From the NCBI GenBank assembly GCA_018647765.1, contig JABGSN010000015.1, positions 1 through 64,000 of the forward strand: a stretch of 64,000 nt of DNA, given 5' to 3'. This document shows positions 33,009 through 45,467 of this stretch, piece after piece (positions within the stretch are counted from its first letter, which is position 1; each line of letters opens with the position of its first letter). Position numbers and translations under genes: made by a program. The notes beneath the pieces are model-generated. The model was not told where the DNA came from and searched no databases. It saw only the letters and a list, made by a program, of their open reading frames with translations. The DNA is from Oceanospirillaceae bacterium. Lineage in GTDB: Bacteria > Pseudomonadota > Gammaproteobacteria > Pseudomonadales > Balneatricaceae.

Positions 33009-34235
33009 TTACTCCTGCACTGCCGACACACTAGGAGTGTCGTGTAAGGTCGCTATAAAGCGCTGTAAGGCATTAAGCGAGCCGCTGATATTAGGCATGG
33101 TCACGAGCACCTTAACCTTAGCTAAGGTGACCACTTGTTTATGCATGGCTTGCGCTACCTTGTCATTGGCCCGATAGTATTGTCGCAACAGTTGCTGCAC
33201 ATGAACTAAAGACTGGTCGTAAATGCCTTGTTGACGGCGTAGTAACGCCACCTGTGTCTGACTTAAGGCCATTTCGATGCGCATACGCACCAGCAGTTCT
33301 GCGGCAGGTGTCAGCAACTGTTGATCGGCTTGAGTACGAGACTGAACTTTAACCAATTGCTTCAACTCGCCCCAAACACTAGCAGATACGGCTTGGGTAG
33401 ATTGCCACAAGAGTTGAGCCCAAGAGTTTGATGGCGTCTCCGATGTCGCTGCAGCAGAGTCTTGCACCTCGGCAACGGCTAACACAGCGGGTAATACATG
33501 CGCCCGAGGTGCAATAAAGGTTAACTGGCTGGCTTGTCCCGTGAGTGCTGCAAGTTGCGCATACACGCCTTCAACGTCGATGCTTGGCACTAACGTTAAG
33601 GCTGCCAAGTCTGCAGCAATGGCTCGCCTCACACCATAGGTGCCCACCTGCTCACTGTCGCGAATGATAATATCGGCGGCCTGCAACAAAGCAATCGCCG
33701 AACTGCTGGCTTGCTCCATAGCCAAACGCTGGTTGGCCAAACGCAATAAGTACTCTGCTTCGGCCAATTGCCACTGGGGTAACACTAAACCCTGATCTAA
33801 TTGGGTCTTCGCCATGCGTTCCATCGAATTGATTAAGGCGCTGTCCATGCGGTTTACTTGGGTACTCAGATCACCTTGTTGCTGGGAAAGCTGGGTTATT
33901 GCGCTATGCTGATCTTCTGACAACTGTGCGATCTTTTGCGTCAGCGTTTGTTGCTCTTGTTGCCATTGTTGTAAGTTGGCCGACTGGCCCGTTTGATCGC
34001 TAGCAATACTGTGGTATTGGCTCTGTGTTTGCCACTGCATGTAACCCAAACCACCAACAGCCACCACCAACAGCCACAAGAGGCCATGTTTAGCATTGGC
34101 TGGTTTGGCGGCGGCAGGTTTTGTTTTGGCTGCGCGATCGGCAGGTTTAGAAACCGGCTTAGATTCTGGCTCGGTTTTGGTTGGTGTTTTACTCTTGTCT
34201 TGTGTCACTGTGTTAGCATCCTTATTCACGGCCAT
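33009..34235 (-). CDS. hemX: HemX-like uroporphyrinogen III methylase-family membrane protein
   Basis: 408 residues. The cytoplasmic N-terminus is low-complexity and rich in Lys, Pro, Ala and Thr (residues 1-50), then one TM helix (LLWLLVVAVGGLGYMQW) and a long helical, Gln-rich periplasmic domain with coiled-coil character. The family was named for similarity to a methyltransferase but has no catalytic motif here. Its stop lies just before hemY and its start is 12 bp after hemD, so the four hem genes form one operon. Confidence 0.9.
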   Translation of the reverse strand: MAVNKDANTVTQDKSKTPTKTEPESKPVSKPADRAAKTKPAAAKPANAKHGLLWLLVVAVGGLGYMQWQTQSQYHSIASDQTGQSANLQQWQQEQQTLTQKIAQLSEDQHSAITQLSQQQGDLSTQVNRMDSALINSMERMAKTQLDQGLVLPQWQLAEAEYLLRLANQRLAMEQASSSAIALLQAADIIIRDSEQVGTYGVRRAIAADLAALTLVPSIDVEGVYAQLAALTGQASQLTFIAPRAHVLPAVLAVAEVQDSAAATSETPSNSWAQLLWQSTQAVSASVWGELKQLVKVQSRTQADQQLLTPAAELLVRMRIEMALSQTQVALLRRQQGIYDQSLVHVQQLLRQYYRANDKVAQAMHKQVVTLAKVKVLVTMPNISGSLNALQRFIATLHDTPSVSAVQE

Positions 34236-34247
34236 TATGGCCTCACA

Positions 34248-35021
34248 TCACATGGCATTGAGTGCCCTTACCCGCTGTAATAAAGTATCGCACATTGCTT
34301 GGTTGCTGGCACCTTCGCTTACCAGCAACTGCTGATAGCCTAATTCACGTGCCTGCTGCGCTACCCGTTGGCTAGGCAGCAGCAACAGCGTTTGTTGAGG
34401 GTCGCACCAGTGCTCGCCGCCTAACAGGCGATCAAAGTTGGCTAATGTATCGCCACTTTGCAACACCACAACTTGGGGTGAAAAACGCTCTAATTGTAGC
34501 AGAGTCTGGGCATTTATGACCGGTATTTGACGACGATAACATTGCGCATACTCAACCGTTACGCCGACGTCACGAAGTGTTTGTGCGAGGGTTTCTCGGC
34601 CCCCCACACCCCGCACGATAAGCACCTTGTGATAGGACTCTACGTGCGGCATTAAATCAATTAACAAATCTTCACTGGTATCGCCCAATTTAGGCCGCTT
34701 TGCATCCACACCATAGGCCTGAAGTTGCGCCTGTGTTGAATGGCCCATAGCCCACCACTGCACACCTACGGGCCACTGCGGCCAGTAGTCTTGAATCAAG
34801 TCGAACCAATGATGTGCAGCATTGGTACTAATCACAATCACATGATCAAAGGTATAAAGATCCATGGCCAAACGTTTGCTTTGTAAGCCATCAGCCGAAC
34901 TGGCAACCACTGGCGCAATGGCTAAACAGGGTTGGTGTAATACCTCAAAACCACTGCCGGCCATCAGCTCAATCATGGCCGTTGCTTGGGCTGTGGGTCG
35001 TGTCACCAAAACGCGCTTCAT
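34248..35021 (-). CDS. hemD: Uroporphyrinogen-III synthase
   Basis: 257 residues. It starts with VLVTRPTAQATAMIELMAGS and has the two-lobed HemD layout with FDHVIVISTNAAHHWFDLIQ at the hinge side and VVVLQSGDTLANFDRL in the second lobe. The family is poorly conserved, so the operon position between hemC and hemX carries much of the assignment. It cyclises hydroxymethylbilane to uroporphyrinogen III. Confidence 0.93.
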   Translation of the reverse strand: MKRVLVTRPTAQATAMIELMAGSGFEVLHQPCLAIAPVVASSADGLQSKRLAMDLYTFDHVIVISTNAAHHWFDLIQDYWPQWPVGVQWWAMGHSTQAQLQAYGVDAKRPKLGDTSEDLLIDLMPHVESYHKVLIVRGVGGRETLAQTLRDVGVTVEYAQCYRRQIPVINAQTLLQLERFSPQVVVLQSGDTLANFDRLLGGEHWCDPQQTLLLLPSQRVAQQARELGYQQLLVSEGASNQAMCDTLLQRVRALNAM

Positions 35022-35032
35022 GGCTATCGGGC

Positions 35033-35959
35033 TTACTGCGCGCTATAAATGGCTTGTAATATTTCTCCGGCACCTTGGGCCAGCAAGTCTTCTGCTGCGC
35101 TAATGCCCAACGCTTCTGCATCTATGCGGGGGCCGGTGATTTCGGTCATTAACACTCGACTGCCGTCTACCTCCCCCACTAACCCGCGCAACCACAACTG
35201 ATCTTGCTGCAGTTCGGCAAAACAGGCGATCGGCACCTGACAACCACCGTCTAAACGCCTATTTAATGCACGTTCAGCCGTCACACGATCAGCGGTGTCT
35301 TGATGGTGTAAGGGAGCCAATAAGGCCATGGTTTTAGCATCGTCCAAACGACACTCCACACCGACAGCACCTTGGCCACCGGCGGGAAGGCACTGGGTGT
35401 CGGTTAAGCGTGATTGAATACGGTGATGAAAATCGAGGCGCATAAGGCCCGCACTAGCTAGAATAATGGCATCATATTGGCCTGCATCTAATTTCGCCAA
35501 CCTAGTATTTACATTACCCCGTAAATCCAGCAGTTCAAGGTCCGGGCGCAAGGCCTTCACTTGCAACTGGCGACGTAGGCTCGAGGTCCCCACTTTGGCA
35601 CCGTGGGGCAAGTCATCCAAGCTATTAAAGTGATTACTAACAAAGGCATCGCTGGGATCTTCGCGCTCACAGATAATGGCCAACCCCAAACCTTCTGGAA
35701 ATTCCATCGGCACATCTTTCATCGAGTGTACGGCAATGTCGGCCCGGTCTTCCAGCATGGCTTGCTCTAGCTCTTTAACAAACAATCCTTTGCCACCCAC
35801 CTTGGCTAAGGGCACATCCAAGATTTTGTCGCCTTTGGTCTTCATACCCAGTAATTCAACCACCAAACCTGGATGGTGGCGCTCGAGCTCGGCTTTTATA
35901 AAATAGGCCTGCCAAAGGGCGAGCTGGCTTTCACGGGTAGCAATTCTTAACTTAGTCAT
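35033..35959 (-). CDS. hemC: Porphobilinogen deaminase
   Basis: 308 residues. [20 protein letters not shown] begins the enzyme, [20 protein letters not shown] is the substrate-binding arginine region, and [15 protein letters not shown] contains the Cys that carries the dipyrromethane cofactor. It polymerises four porphobilinogens to hydroxymethylbilane. First gene of hemCDXY and divergent from trmB across 144 bp. Confidence 0.98.
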   Translation of the reverse strand: MTKLRIATRESQLALWQAYFIKAELERHHPGLVVELLGMKTKGDKILDVPLAKVGGKGLFVKELEQAMLEDRADIAVHSMKDVPMEFPEGLGLAIICEREDPSDAFVSNHFNSLDDLPHGAKVGTSSLRRQLQVKALRPDLELLDLRGNVNTRLAKLDAGQYDAIILASAGLMRLDFHHRIQSRLTDTQCLPAGGQGAVGVECRLDDAKTMALLAPLHHQDTADRVTAERALNRRLDGGCQVPIACFAELQQDQLWLRGLVGEVDGSRVLMTEITGPRIDAEALGISAAEDLLAQGAGEILQAIYSAQ

Positions 35960-36103
35960 AGATCTTCAATGGAGTTGGGACAATATTATGCTGACTAGTG
36001 TATCAAATTGCTCACTCATAGACGCCATACCGGTGCTGTTTTATTGATCAGTTACAGGTAAAATACGCCCTTAGCTGCCCTTATTCCAACCAAGAGCGAT
36101 CTT

Positions 36104-36808
36104 ATGCCCTCTGAATCCCCTGCCGATGTAGAAAACCCGCGTCGTATTCGTAGTTTTGTAAAACGCGCTGGCCGTATGACGCCGTCGCAAGAACACGCGC
36201 TGGAGCATTATTGGCCGCGTTATGGTTTGCAATTAAGTCAGGGGCTACTGGATTTTGAATTACTGTTCGGCAACAACCATCCGGTGATCATGGAAATTGG
36301 TTTCGGTATGGGTGACTCACTCTCTACCATGGCCGCTACCATGCCACAAAACAACTACATTGGCATTGAAGTTCATCGCCCAGGTGTAGGCCGTTTGCTG
36401 AATAACATCGCCACCCAAGAGTTGAGCAATGTCAGGGTGTTTTGCGACGACGCCATTGAAGTGATGGCCCAATGTATTGCCGATGGCAGCTTAGGGGCTG
36501 TACAACTGTTTTTCCCTGACCCTTGGCATAAAAAGAAGCACAACAAGCGCCGTATTGTGCAACCTCAATTTGCTCAAGATATTCGCCAAAAACTATCTGT
36601 AGGTGGCGTATTCCACATGGCGACCGATTGGCAACCCTATGCCGAACACATGATGGAAGTCATGGAGCCGGCCGAAGGTTACAGCAACCAAGCCGGTGCC
36701 AGCCAATACTCTGCGCAGCCAGACTACCGCCCTAGCACCAAATTCCAGCGCCGTGGCGAAGGCAAAGGGCACGGGGTGTGGGATTTGATGTATGGCAAGG
36801 AAAGCTAA
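36104..36808 (+). CDS. trmB: tRNA (guanine46-N7)-methyltransferase
   Basis: 234 residues. [20 protein letters not shown] is the SAM-binding motif [16 protein letters not shown] motif II, and [20 protein letters not shown] the family-specific catalytic loop; the C-terminus [12 protein letters not shown] is typical. It methylates G46 of tRNA. The start follows AAGAGCGATC. The ybaK gene follows after 15 bp. Confidence 0.97.
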   Translation: MPSESPADVENPRRIRSFVKRAGRMTPSQEHALEHYWPRYGLQLSQGLLDFELLFGNNHPVIMEIGFGMGDSLSTMAATMPQNNYIGIEVHRPGVGRLLNNIATQELSNVRVFCDDAIEVMAQCIADGSLGAVQLFFPDPWHKKKHNKRRIVQPQFAQDIRQKLSVGGVFHMATDWQPYAEHMMEVMEPAEGYSNQAGASQYSAQPDYRPSTKFQRRGEGKGHGVWDLMYGKES

Positions 36809-36823
36809 CGCGTCTACATACTT

Positions 36824-37288
36824 ATGACTCCTGCCATCGACCAACTGACCCATTTAGCGATTGCCCACCACATACACGAATACACGCACGACGCGGGTGC
36901 GGCGTCTTACGGTATGGAAGCAGCACAAAAAATCGGCGTGGTGCCACAACAGGTATTTAAAACATTGGTGGTAGATACAGGAAGCAAGCGTTTAGCGGTG
37001 GCGGTGCTGCCGGTTGATCAGCAGCTCAACTTAAAACTAATGGCCAAAGCCATTGGCGCTAAAAGAGTGGTCATGGCAGACCCAGATGCAGTGAGCCGCA
37101 GTAGTGGTTATGTGTTGGGTGGGGTGAGCCCTATTGGGCAAAAGCGTGCGCTTACTACGGTGATTGATGTGAGTGCTCAAAGGTTTGAACGTATCTATGT
37201 GAGCGGAGGGCGCAGAGGTTTGGAGATCGAGCTTGCAGCCAAAGATTTAGCTTCCGTGACCGAAGGTCAGTTTGCAGCAATTACTTAG
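36824..37288 (+). CDS. ybaK: Cys-tRNA(Pro) deacylase YbaK
   Basis: 154 residues of the YbaK/EbsC editing family. AAQKIGVVPQQVFKTLVVDT contains the conserved K-T-L patch, LKLMAKAIGAKRVVMADPDA follows, and SSGYVLGGVSPIGQKRALTT is the GGVSPIG signature with the catalytic lysine region before it. It hydrolyses Cys-tRNAPro formed by prolyl-tRNA synthetase. The 3' end overlaps the small minus-strand ORF below by 8 bp. Confidence 0.94.
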   Translation: MTPAIDQLTHLAIAHHIHEYTHDAGAASYGMEAAQKIGVVPQQVFKTLVVDTGSKRLAVAVLPVDQQLNLKLMAKAIGAKRVVMADPDAVSRSSGYVLGGVSPIGQKRALTTVIDVSAQRFERIYVSGGRRGLEIELAAKDLASVTEGQFAAIT

Positions 37289-37415
37289 TAGATTCAGATG
37301 TTTTCTTGTTTTTTGGATCGTGGGCACGCACGTCAAGTACACCCCATACAGCAAGCGATCCGAATACGACCATCGCTATAACAGCCACTACATTTACAAA
37401 GATATCACTATGCAT
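37281..37415 (-). CDS. Very small single-pass membrane protein
   Basis: 44 codons reading MHSDIFVNVVAVIAMVVFGS then LAVWGVLDVRAHDPK and a basic/polar tail. One TM helix is predicted by eye. A GGAG ribosome binding site lies 7 bp before the ATG, and the ATG overlaps the stop of an upstream broken frame (ATGCATAG), a coupling arrangement. The stop falls inside the end of ybaK. No family was recognised. It resembles the accessory subunit size class of small membrane complexes. Confidence 0.45.
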   Translation of the reverse strand: MHSDIFVNVVAVIAMVVFGSLAVWGVLDVRAHDPKNKKTSESTK

Positions 37416-37605
37416 GTTTGATCTCCCCGATTAACTGATACATACGCTGGAATCGCGTCCATACAAAGACAGCATTAACCAATGTAACAAATATAGCGGC
37501 AATCAACAAAAATCCGAGTTAATCTCGATGAGTTACCGCCCAACCAATAGTTGCGACTGCCACACCAATAAATACAAAAAACAGCTGTTTTTGAATTGCC
37601 AGATC
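37408..37605 (-). pseudogene. Possible decayed two-TM small membrane protein
   Basis: Within the 420-bp gap between ybaK and the tautomerase, one minus-strand frame reads AIQKQLFFVFIGVAVATIGW with AVTHRD, hits a TAA at 37519-37521, and continues in the same frame with LGFLLIAAIFVTLVNAVFVW and TRFQRMYQLIGEIKHA before a TAG at 37408-37410. The two hydrophobic stretches look like one small protein interrupted by a nonsense codon. No ATG opens the first half. The second half might still start at a TTG. The rest of the gap, 37606-37708, shows nothing clear. Confidence 0.35.
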
Positions 37606-37708
37606 CTAGATTAACCCATCCAATTGCGGCGTATCTACGCCTCCTTACTTCATTGGTATGAATAAGTGTAGTCGACAACAAGAAATATGCCCGAATATGA
37701 ATACAGAA

Positions 37709-38047
37709 CTAATCAGTAAAGGTCACGTAACTCGGATCTAAATCAATCACTTGTGCGCTCATGGCGGCCGAGGTGATGCCTATATCAATGAGACTTTGCA
37801 CAATCATGTTGCTCAAGCCTTGTTTTTGCTCTGCGGTGCGACCTGCCATGATGTGTGACGTAGCGTGGATAAATCGGTCTGACCCGGTACCCGACACATG
37901 GTGATCGTAGCCTGTGCACCGCACTTTAATATGATCCGGCTGAAACAATTCTGACTTCACATGGGCGTCAAATACCGCGCGTAGCAACTGATCAGGAGTC
38001 ACGCTGGAGCTGAGCTGGTTGGAAATTTCTATAACGCAATGTGGCAT
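37709..38047 (-). CDS. 5-carboxymethyl-2-hydroxymuconate isomerase-like tautomerase
   Basis: 112 residues. It starts MPHCVIEISNQLSSSVTPDQ, and removal of Met leaves the N-terminal Pro that is the catalytic base of the tautomerase superfamily. SDRFIHATSHIMAGRTAEQK is the CHMI/HpaF signature region. HpaF works in homoprotocatechuate breakdown, but no other hpa gene is in the window, so the physiological substrate is uncertain. It lies 34 bp downstream of hemE on the same strand. Confidence 0.85.
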   Translation of the reverse strand: MPHCVIEISNQLSSSVTPDQLLRAVFDAHVKSELFQPDHIKVRCTGYDHHVSGTGSDRFIHATSHIMAGRTAEQKQGLSNMIVQSLIDIGITSAAMSAQVIDLDPSYVTFTD

Positions 38048-38081
38048 GGTGCAATCCTACTGGGTATGTTGGTGTGTGCTA

Positions 38082-39155
38082 CTAGTGATATTGGGCACTT
38101 TGATCGTGCACTGCGTCAACAAACACTTTTGCACTTTCGGGGTCTACAAACTGGTGAATACCGTGACCGAGGTTAAACACATGACCATCGTTTTTGCCAA
38201 AGTCTGCCAATATCCGGCCAACTTCAGCCTCAATAGTGGGCGCGTCTGCATACAATACGCTGGGATCCATGTTGCCTTGCAGCGCCACTTTACCCCCTAC
38301 ACGCTCCCGGGCAACGCCGGCCTCGATAGTCCAATCTAAACCGAGGGCATCGGCACCAGTAGCAGCCATTTTTTCTAACCACTGCCCGCCGTTTTTGGTG
38401 AATAAAATCACTGGCACTGGACGACCTTCTGACTCGCGAGTAAGGCCATTAACAATACGCTGCATGTAGTCTAAAGAGAAGGCTTGATAACAAGGGCCAC
38501 TCAATACGCCGCCCCAAGTATCAAAAATCTGCACCGCTTGGGCGCCGGCCGCAATTTGTGCATTAAGGTAGGCGATCACAGAATCGGCCAATACACTAAG
38601 CACTTGGTGCAGCAATTCTGGGCTTGAATACATCATGGCTTTAATATGACGAAAGTCTTTACTGGAACCCCCTTCAATCATGTAGGTGGCCAAGGTCCAA
38701 GGACTACCAGAAAAACCGATTAACGGCACGTCACCGGACAATGCACTACGGATAGTGCTAACGGCGTTCATCACGTAACCAAGATCGTCGTTCATGTCCG
38801 GCACGGTAAGCGCGGCGACATCGGCTTCAGTACGTACTGGCTTTTCAAACTTCGGGCCTTCACCGGCTTCAAAGTATAAACCTAGCCCCATGGCATCTGG
38901 CACGGTAAGAATGTCGGAGAACAAAATGGCAGCATCTAAGTCGTAGCGACGCAGCGGCTGTAATGTGACTTCACAGGCAAAGTCAGCGTTTTTGCAAAGG
39001 CTTAAAAAGTCACCTGCTTCGGCACGAGAGGCGCGGTATTCTGGCAAATAACGACCGGCTTGGCGCATCATCCATACAGGGGTTACATCCACCGGCTGGC
39101 CCATAAGAGCACGCAGAAAACGGTCGTTTTTTAATTCAGGTTTGGAAGCAGTCAT
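38082..39155 (-). CDS. hemE: Uroporphyrinogen decarboxylase
   Basis: 357 residues. [20 protein letters not shown] is the first HemE signature with the substrate-binding Arg pair, [20 protein letters not shown] the second, and the C-terminal [20 protein letters not shown] the third. It removes four acetate carboxyls to form coproporphyrinogen III. It follows gltD after a 112-bp space that holds a strong hairpin, so it likely has its own promoter. Confidence 0.98.
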   Translation of the reverse strand: MTASKPELKNDRFLRALMGQPVDVTPVWMMRQAGRYLPEYRASRAEAGDFLSLCKNADFACEVTLQPLRRYDLDAAILFSDILTVPDAMGLGLYFEAGEGPKFEKPVRTEADVAALTVPDMNDDLGYVMNAVSTIRSALSGDVPLIGFSGSPWTLATYMIEGGSSKDFRHIKAMMYSSPELLHQVLSVLADSVIAYLNAQIAAGAQAVQIFDTWGGVLSGPCYQAFSLDYMQRIVNGLTRESEGRPVPVILFTKNGGQWLEKMAATGADALGLDWTIEAGVARERVGGKVALQGNMDPSVLYADAPTIEAEVGRILADFGKNDGHVFNLGHGIHQFVDPESAKVFVDAVHDQSAQYH

Positions 39156-39212
39156 AACGAGAGGAGAGGCCTTAAGGCGAGCAAATAAAGATAGCCGCTA
39201 ATGATATAGATC

Positions 39213-39251
39213 ACCTGCTTAATTGTCACGGGTTGTGGCAACTAAGCAGGT
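39213..39251 (-). terminator. Long stem-loop between gltD and hemE
   Basis: ACCTGCTTA (39213-39221) pairs with TAAGCAGGT (39243-39251). Inside, TTGTCAC and GTGGCAA pair with one G-U/mismatch around a GGGTT loop, separated from the outer stem by one unpaired base on each side. It lies 16 bp after the gltD stop. There is no clean T-run on the minus strand, so it may be a Rho-assisted terminator or an mRNA 3'-end stabiliser. Confidence 0.55.
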
Positions 39252-39267
39252 TTATACTGCGGTGACG

Positions 39268-40755
<1,488 letters not shown>

Positions 40756-40768
40756 CTAAGCCTTGGGA

Positions 40769-43700
40769 TTATTCTGTCTTAGTCCGAGTGGTCGCCATCA
40801 GCTGCTGTAAATTGGCGGCTTTGGGTTTAACTAACCAGAACTTACTCACATAATCTTCAAAATGTTTACTTAACTCTTTGCCCCAGCGACTGCCCGTAGC
40901 TTGGAAGAAGTTTTCTAAAATACCGCGCAAATAACTGCGGTACTCTTCCATGTTTTCACCACGAATACGGTGGATTTCGACCAACTCGCTGTTGTACTTG
41001 TCTACAAAAGTGCGATCTAGGTCTAACACAAAAGCAAAACCACCGGTCATACCTGCACCAAAGTTATACCCTGTGTTACCCAATACCGTCACCCCCCCGC
41101 CGGTCATGTATTCACAGCAATGGTCGCCCGCACCTTCAATGACTGCATGGGCGCCTGAGTTACGCACAGCGAAACGTTCGCCAGCACAACCGGCAGCCAT
41201 AACGGTACCGCCTGTGGCGCCATACAAACACGTATTACCCATAATAGAGGTCACGTTAGACTTAAAGCTAGAGCCTTTAGGTGGGTAGATAACAAGCTTG
41301 CCACCGGCCATTCCCTTACCCACGTAATCGTTGGCATCGCCTTCAAGGAACATGTTTAAACCGCCGGCATTCCACACACCAAAACTCAAACCTGCGACAC
41401 CTTTGAGATACACTTCCAACGGATGGCTCGACATACCCTGGTTGCCATGTTGCTTGGCGATCGCACCAGAAACACGAGCACCTACTGAGCGGTCGCAGTT
41501 GGTGATGTTGAATTCAAATTTACCACCCTTTGAATTAGCAATGGCATCCGACATTTCATCAAACATCTGTTGGTTCATCGCACCCGGGTCGTATGGCTGG
41601 TTGCGGCTCACCTGACAGGTATTAGGCTGATCGGGCGCAATACCCGCTTGGCTTAACAGTGGCGATAGGTCTAAATTACGTTGTTTGTTAGTCACGCCTG
41701 CAGCGCTTTCTAGCAACTCTGTATGGCCTACCAATTCTTCAATACTGCGCACACCTAGCTGCGCCATGACTTCACGGGTTTCTTCGGCAATAAAGGTGAA
41801 TAAATGTTTCACCATTTCTACAGTGCCGCGGAAGTGATGATCGCGTAATTGTTGATTCTGTGTGGCAACGCCCGTAGCGCAGTTGTTAAGGTGGCAAATG
41901 CGCAGGTATTTACAGCCTAACGCCACCATCGGTAGAGTACCAAAACCAAAACTCTCGGCACCCAGTAAGGCCGCCTTGACGACATCAAGACCGGTCTTTA
42001 AGCCGCCATCCGTTTGCACTCGCACTTTGCCACGTACACCGTTGCCTCGTAAGGATTGGTGCGCATCAGCAAGGCCTAATTCCCACGGTGAACCCGCATA
42101 ACGGATAGACGTCAGCGGGCTTGCCGCTGTACCACCGTCGTAACCAGAAATAGTAATCAAGTCTGCATACGCCTTGGCCACACCCGAGGCAATGGTACCC
42201 ACGCCCGGACGCGAAACCAGTTTTACAGAAACCAAGGCTTCTGGGTTGACTTGCTTCAAGTCAAAAATCAGCTGTGCCAAATCTTCGATGGAATAAATGT
42301 CGTGATGCGGCGGCGGTGAAATCAAGGTCACACCGGGTACTGAATATCGCAAAGTGGCAATCAGGTCATTGACCTTGCCGCCTGGAAGCTGGCCGCCTTC
42401 ACCGGGTTTTGCACCCTGGGCCACTTTAATTTGCAACACATCTGCGCTCGCAAGGTAGGCCGGCGTTACGCCAAAACGACCGGAGGCGATTTGCTTAATT
42501 TTAGAGCGTTTGTTGGTACCATAACGCGCTGGGTCTTCACCACCTTCACCCGAGTTTGAGCGGCCCCCAAGTTCGTTCATAGCCATGGCCAGTGCTTCGT
42601 GGGCTTCTGGCGACAAAGCGCCTAACGACATGGCCGCACTATCAAAACGTTTGAATATTTCGCTAACGGGCTCTACTTCGCTAAGGTCAATAGCATTAGC
42701 TGGCTTAAGCTTAAGCAAATCTCGTAATGACGCTACGCCACGCTCATTCACTAGCTTGGCGTACTTTTTGTACACCTCATAGTCGCCGGTTTGAACGGCT
42801 GTTTGCACTGTAGTTACGACGTCAGGGTTATAGGCGTGATACTCGCCGCCGTGCACGTACTTAAGCAATCCCCCTTGCTGAATCGGCTTACGGTCTATCC
42901 AAGCCTCAGCAGCCAAAGCGGCCTGTTCGCCTTCAAAGTCGGCGAAGCTCGCCCCCTCAATGCGGCTGGCAACGCCGTGGAAACATAGGTCCACCACCTT
43001 ACTATGCACGCCAATGGCTTCAAACAATTGTGCACCACGGTAAGAGGCGATGGTAGAAATACCCATCTTAGACATGATTTTAAGCAGGCCTTTATTGATG
43101 CCTTTACGGTAGGCTTTATGGCAGTCCGTTGGATCTCCAATAATTTCACCCGATGCCACCATGTCGTTGATGACACGATAGCTCAGATAAGGGTATACCG
43201 CCGTTGCACCAAAACCAATCAACACTGCAAAGTGATGCGAATCTCGAGCGCTACCCGTATCAACCACAATATTGGCATCACAACGTAAACCCAAGTTGGT
43301 TAAATGGTGATGTACCGCACCTGTGGCCATCGCTGCAGGGATAGGTAACATGCCCTTTTCAATGTCACGATCGGTTAATACAACAATGCCTTTGCGATTA
43401 CGTACCGCGGTTGCGGCTTGCTGGCGCACCCCTTCAATAGCCGCCTCTAGACCAAGGGCCGGGTCATAGTTAAGGCTAATGGAGTGCACCCGAAAACCAG
43501 GTACATTCATATGCAACAAATCAGTGTATTTGCTGGCAGACAAAACGGGTGAACCCAGTACAATGCGTTTGGCAAGTTCAGGCCCTTCCTGGAAGATGTT
43601 GCGCTCGCGGCCCAAACACGTTTCCAAAGACATCACCACGGCTTCGCGCAGCGGATCGATCGGTGGGTTGGTCACTTGTGCAAATTGCTGACGGAAGTAT

Positions 43701-45211
43701 TCATAGACCGAGCGCACGCGACTAGACAATACCGCCATCGGCGTGTCGTCGCCCATTGAGCCTACCGCTTCTTGTGCACTTTCGGCTAACGGACGAATCA
43801 CTTGATCACGTTCTTCATACGTAATCTGATACATCTTCATGTGTCGGTTCAGCTCACCTTCACTAAAGTCATCAAAGCACTGCTCTTCATTGAGGGTGCC
43901 CTCCAATCGAATCGCCGACTTACGCAACCACTTTTTATAGGGTTGGGACGCCTTGAGTCGATCATCAATGTCTTTGGTATGCATGACTTCGCCAGTGTGG
44001 GTATCTACAGCCAAAATTTGACCAGGCCCCACACGGCCTTTAGCCACCACGTCTAACGGGTCATAGTCAAAGGTGCCAATTTCTGATGCCGTTACTAGGT
44101 AATCATCTTTGGTCATTACCCAGCGCGACGGACGCAAACCATTGCGATCTAATAAGCACACCGCATAGCGGCCCGTGTTGAGCACCATGCCAGCTGGACC
44201 ATCCCATGCTTCCATATGCATTGAGTTGTATTCGTAGAACGCGCGTAGCTCAGGGTCCATCAACTCGTCATTTTGCCATGCTGGCGGCATAATTAAGCGT
44301 AAGGCGCGGAACACATCCATGCCACCCAACACCATCAACTCAAGCATATTGTCCATGCTAGAGGAATCTGAACCAGTCCTGTTGACCACACCTTCAAGGT
44401 CTTGTAGTTCAGGAATTAGTGGCGTCGACAGCACGTTCTGGCGCGCTTTAGCCCAATTGCGGTTACCTTCTATGGTGTTGATTTCGCCGTTGTGAGCCAA
44501 GAATCGAAACGGTTGAGCCAACGGCCATCGTGGCAAGGTGTTGGTGGAAAAACGCTGATGGAACGTGCAAATAGCCGTGGCGAGTGTTGGGTCACCTAAG
44601 TCTTTATAAAACACCGGCAAATCGACCGGCATCATCAGGCCTTTGTAAGACACCACACGATGAGACAAGCTACACACATAAAATTCTTCGTCAGCCTTGA
44701 GTGCATACATGGTGGTTTTGCGGGCCACTAACAAACGGGCTTCTAGTAATTCGCCGCGTAACTCTACGCTGTTAACAAACACTTGTTCAATGCGTGGTTG
44801 GCAATCGGCACCAATAGGGCCTAGGCAAGAAGTATCAACCGGCACTTCGCGCCAGCCTACGAGCTCTAAGCCGTTGTCTTCAATGGCTTGATTGAGAATG
44901 TTTCGAGAGTGGGCCGCTTTATCTTCGTCTTGCGATAAAAACACCATACCCACGCCGTAGGATTCGGTCAGTTCTTCAGAAAAACTATCCAGCGCCACTT
45001 GGCGCATAAAGGCGTCGGGCATTTGTAACAACAAACCACAACCGTCACCCGTCTTGCCGTCGGAGGCAATGCCACCACGGTGGGTCATACAGGTTAACGA
45101 CTCAATGGCTTTTTGCAATAAGTCATGACTAGGATCACCATGCATATGAGCAATAAGCCCGAAGCCACAGTTATCTTTAAATTCTTTGGGGTTAAAAAAG
45201 CCAGCGTTCAT
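40769..45211 (-). CDS. gltB: Glutamate synthase large subunit
   Basis: 1480 residues from ATG 45211; ATG 45217 touches the GAGAGAG site, so the second ATG is better placed. A short propeptide precedes Cys in [14 protein letters not shown], which becomes the N-terminal nucleophile of the class II glutaminase domain. The FMN-binding synthase domain and its [3Fe-4S] ligands ([19 protein letters not shown]) lie in the second half, and the C-terminal beta-helix contains repeated G-x-x-G-x-G turns ([20 protein letters not shown]). It makes two glutamates from glutamine and 2-oxoglutarate. The gene follows the damX-like gene across 250 bp. Confidence 0.98.
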   Translation of the reverse strand: MNAGFFNPKEFKDNCGFGLIAHMHGDPSHDLLQKAIESLTCMTHRGGIASDGKTGDGCGLLLQMPDAFMRQVALDSFSEELTESYGVGMVFLSQDEDKAAHSRNILNQAIEDNGLELVGWREVPVDTSCLGPIGADCQPRIEQVFVNSVELRGELLEARLLVARKTTMYALKADEEFYVCSLSHRVVSYKGLMMPVDLPVFYKDLGDPTLATAICTFHQRFSTNTLPRWPLAQPFRFLAHNGEINTIEGNRNWAKARQNVLSTPLIPELQDLEGVVNRTGSDSSSMDNMLELMVLGGMDVFRALRLIMPPAWQNDELMDPELRAFYEYNSMHMEAWDGPAGMVLNTGRYAVCLLDRNGLRPSRWVMTKDDYLVTASEIGTFDYDPLDVVAKGRVGPGQILAVDTHTGEVMHTKDIDDRLKASQPYKKWLRKSAIRLEGTLNEEQCFDDFSEGELNRHMKMYQITYEERDQVIRPLAESAQEAVGSMGDDTPMAVLSSRVRSVYEYFRQQFAQVTNPPIDPLREAVVMSLETCLGRERNIFQEGPELAKRIVLGSPVLSASKYTDLLHMNVPGFRVHSISLNYDPALGLEAAIEGVRQQAATAVRNRKGIVVLTDRDIEKGMLPIPAAMATGAVHHHLTNLGLRCDANIVVDTGSARDSHHFAVLIGFGATAVYPYLSYRVINDMVASGEIIGDPTDCHKAYRKGINKGLLKIMSKMGISTIASYRGAQLFEAIGVHSKVVDLCFHGVASRIEGASFADFEGEQAALAAEAWIDRKPIQQGGLLKYVHGGEYHAYNPDVVTTVQTAVQTGDYEVYKKYAKLVNERGVASLRDLLKLKPANAIDLSEVEPVSEIFKRFDSAAMSLGALSPEAHEALAMAMNELGGRSNSGEGGEDPARYGTNKRSKIKQIASGRFGVTPAYLASADVLQIKVAQGAKPGEGGQLPGGKVNDLIATLRYSVPGVTLISPPPHHDIYSIEDLAQLIFDLKQVNPEALVSVKLVSRPGVGTIASGVAKAYADLITISGYDGGTAASPLTSIRYAGSPWELGLADAHQSLRGNGVRGKVRVQTDGGLKTGLDVVKAALLGAESFGFGTLPMVALGCKYLRICHLNNCATGVATQNQQLRDHHFRGTVEMVKHLFTFIAEETREVMAQLGVRSIEELVGHTELLESAAGVTNKQRNLDLSPLLSQAGIAPDQPNTCQVSRNQPYDPGAMNQQMFDEMSDAIANSKGGKFEFNITNCDRSVGARVSGAIAKQHGNQGMSSHPLEVYLKGVAGLSFGVWNAGGLNMFLEGDANDYVGKGMAGGKLVIYPPKGSSFKSNVTSIMGNTCLYGATGGTVMAAGCAGERFAVRNSGAHAVIEGAGDHCCEYMTGGGVTVLGNTGYNFGAGMTGGFAFVLDLDRTFVDKYNSELVEIHRIRGENMEEYRSYLRGILENFFQATGSRWGKELSKHFEDYVSKFWLVKPKAANLQQLMATTRTKTE

Positions 45212-45327
45212 CGGCATCTCTCTCGCTAATCTGGCAAACCATTTTGGCTGCCCTAGGTATTAACAAGTGTCACTAATGCATAACCAACGAGAGCAAGCAC
45301 CAGCAGGACACTTGCCGTAATTACAAA

Positions 45328-45339
45328 CCCTTATAAGGG
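45328..45339. promoter_or_regulatory. Perfect 12-bp palindrome in the gltB upstream region
   Basis: CCCTTATAAGGG is a perfect dyad about 115 bp upstream of the gltB start. It could be a regulator site for glutamate synthase expression, but no known binding protein is assigned. Confidence 0.35.
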
Positions 45340-45410
45340 CTTATAGATATATTGAATCAACAAATGGACGAATATCCTACCTGAGAATGGCGCTACAAAC
45401 AAATATTTTG

Positions 45411-45431
45411 GGTATTTAGTGGGTAAATACC
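45411..45431 (-). terminator. Hairpin after the damX-like gene
   Basis: GGTATTTA and TAAATACC form a perfect 8-bp stem with a 5-base loop, 36 bp after the damX-like stop. AT-rich and without a strong T-run on the minus strand, it is a weak terminator candidate that would separate this gene from gltB. Confidence 0.4.
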
Positions 45432-45467
45432 TACACAATAGACGACGTTCGCTACATTTTGTAAAAG

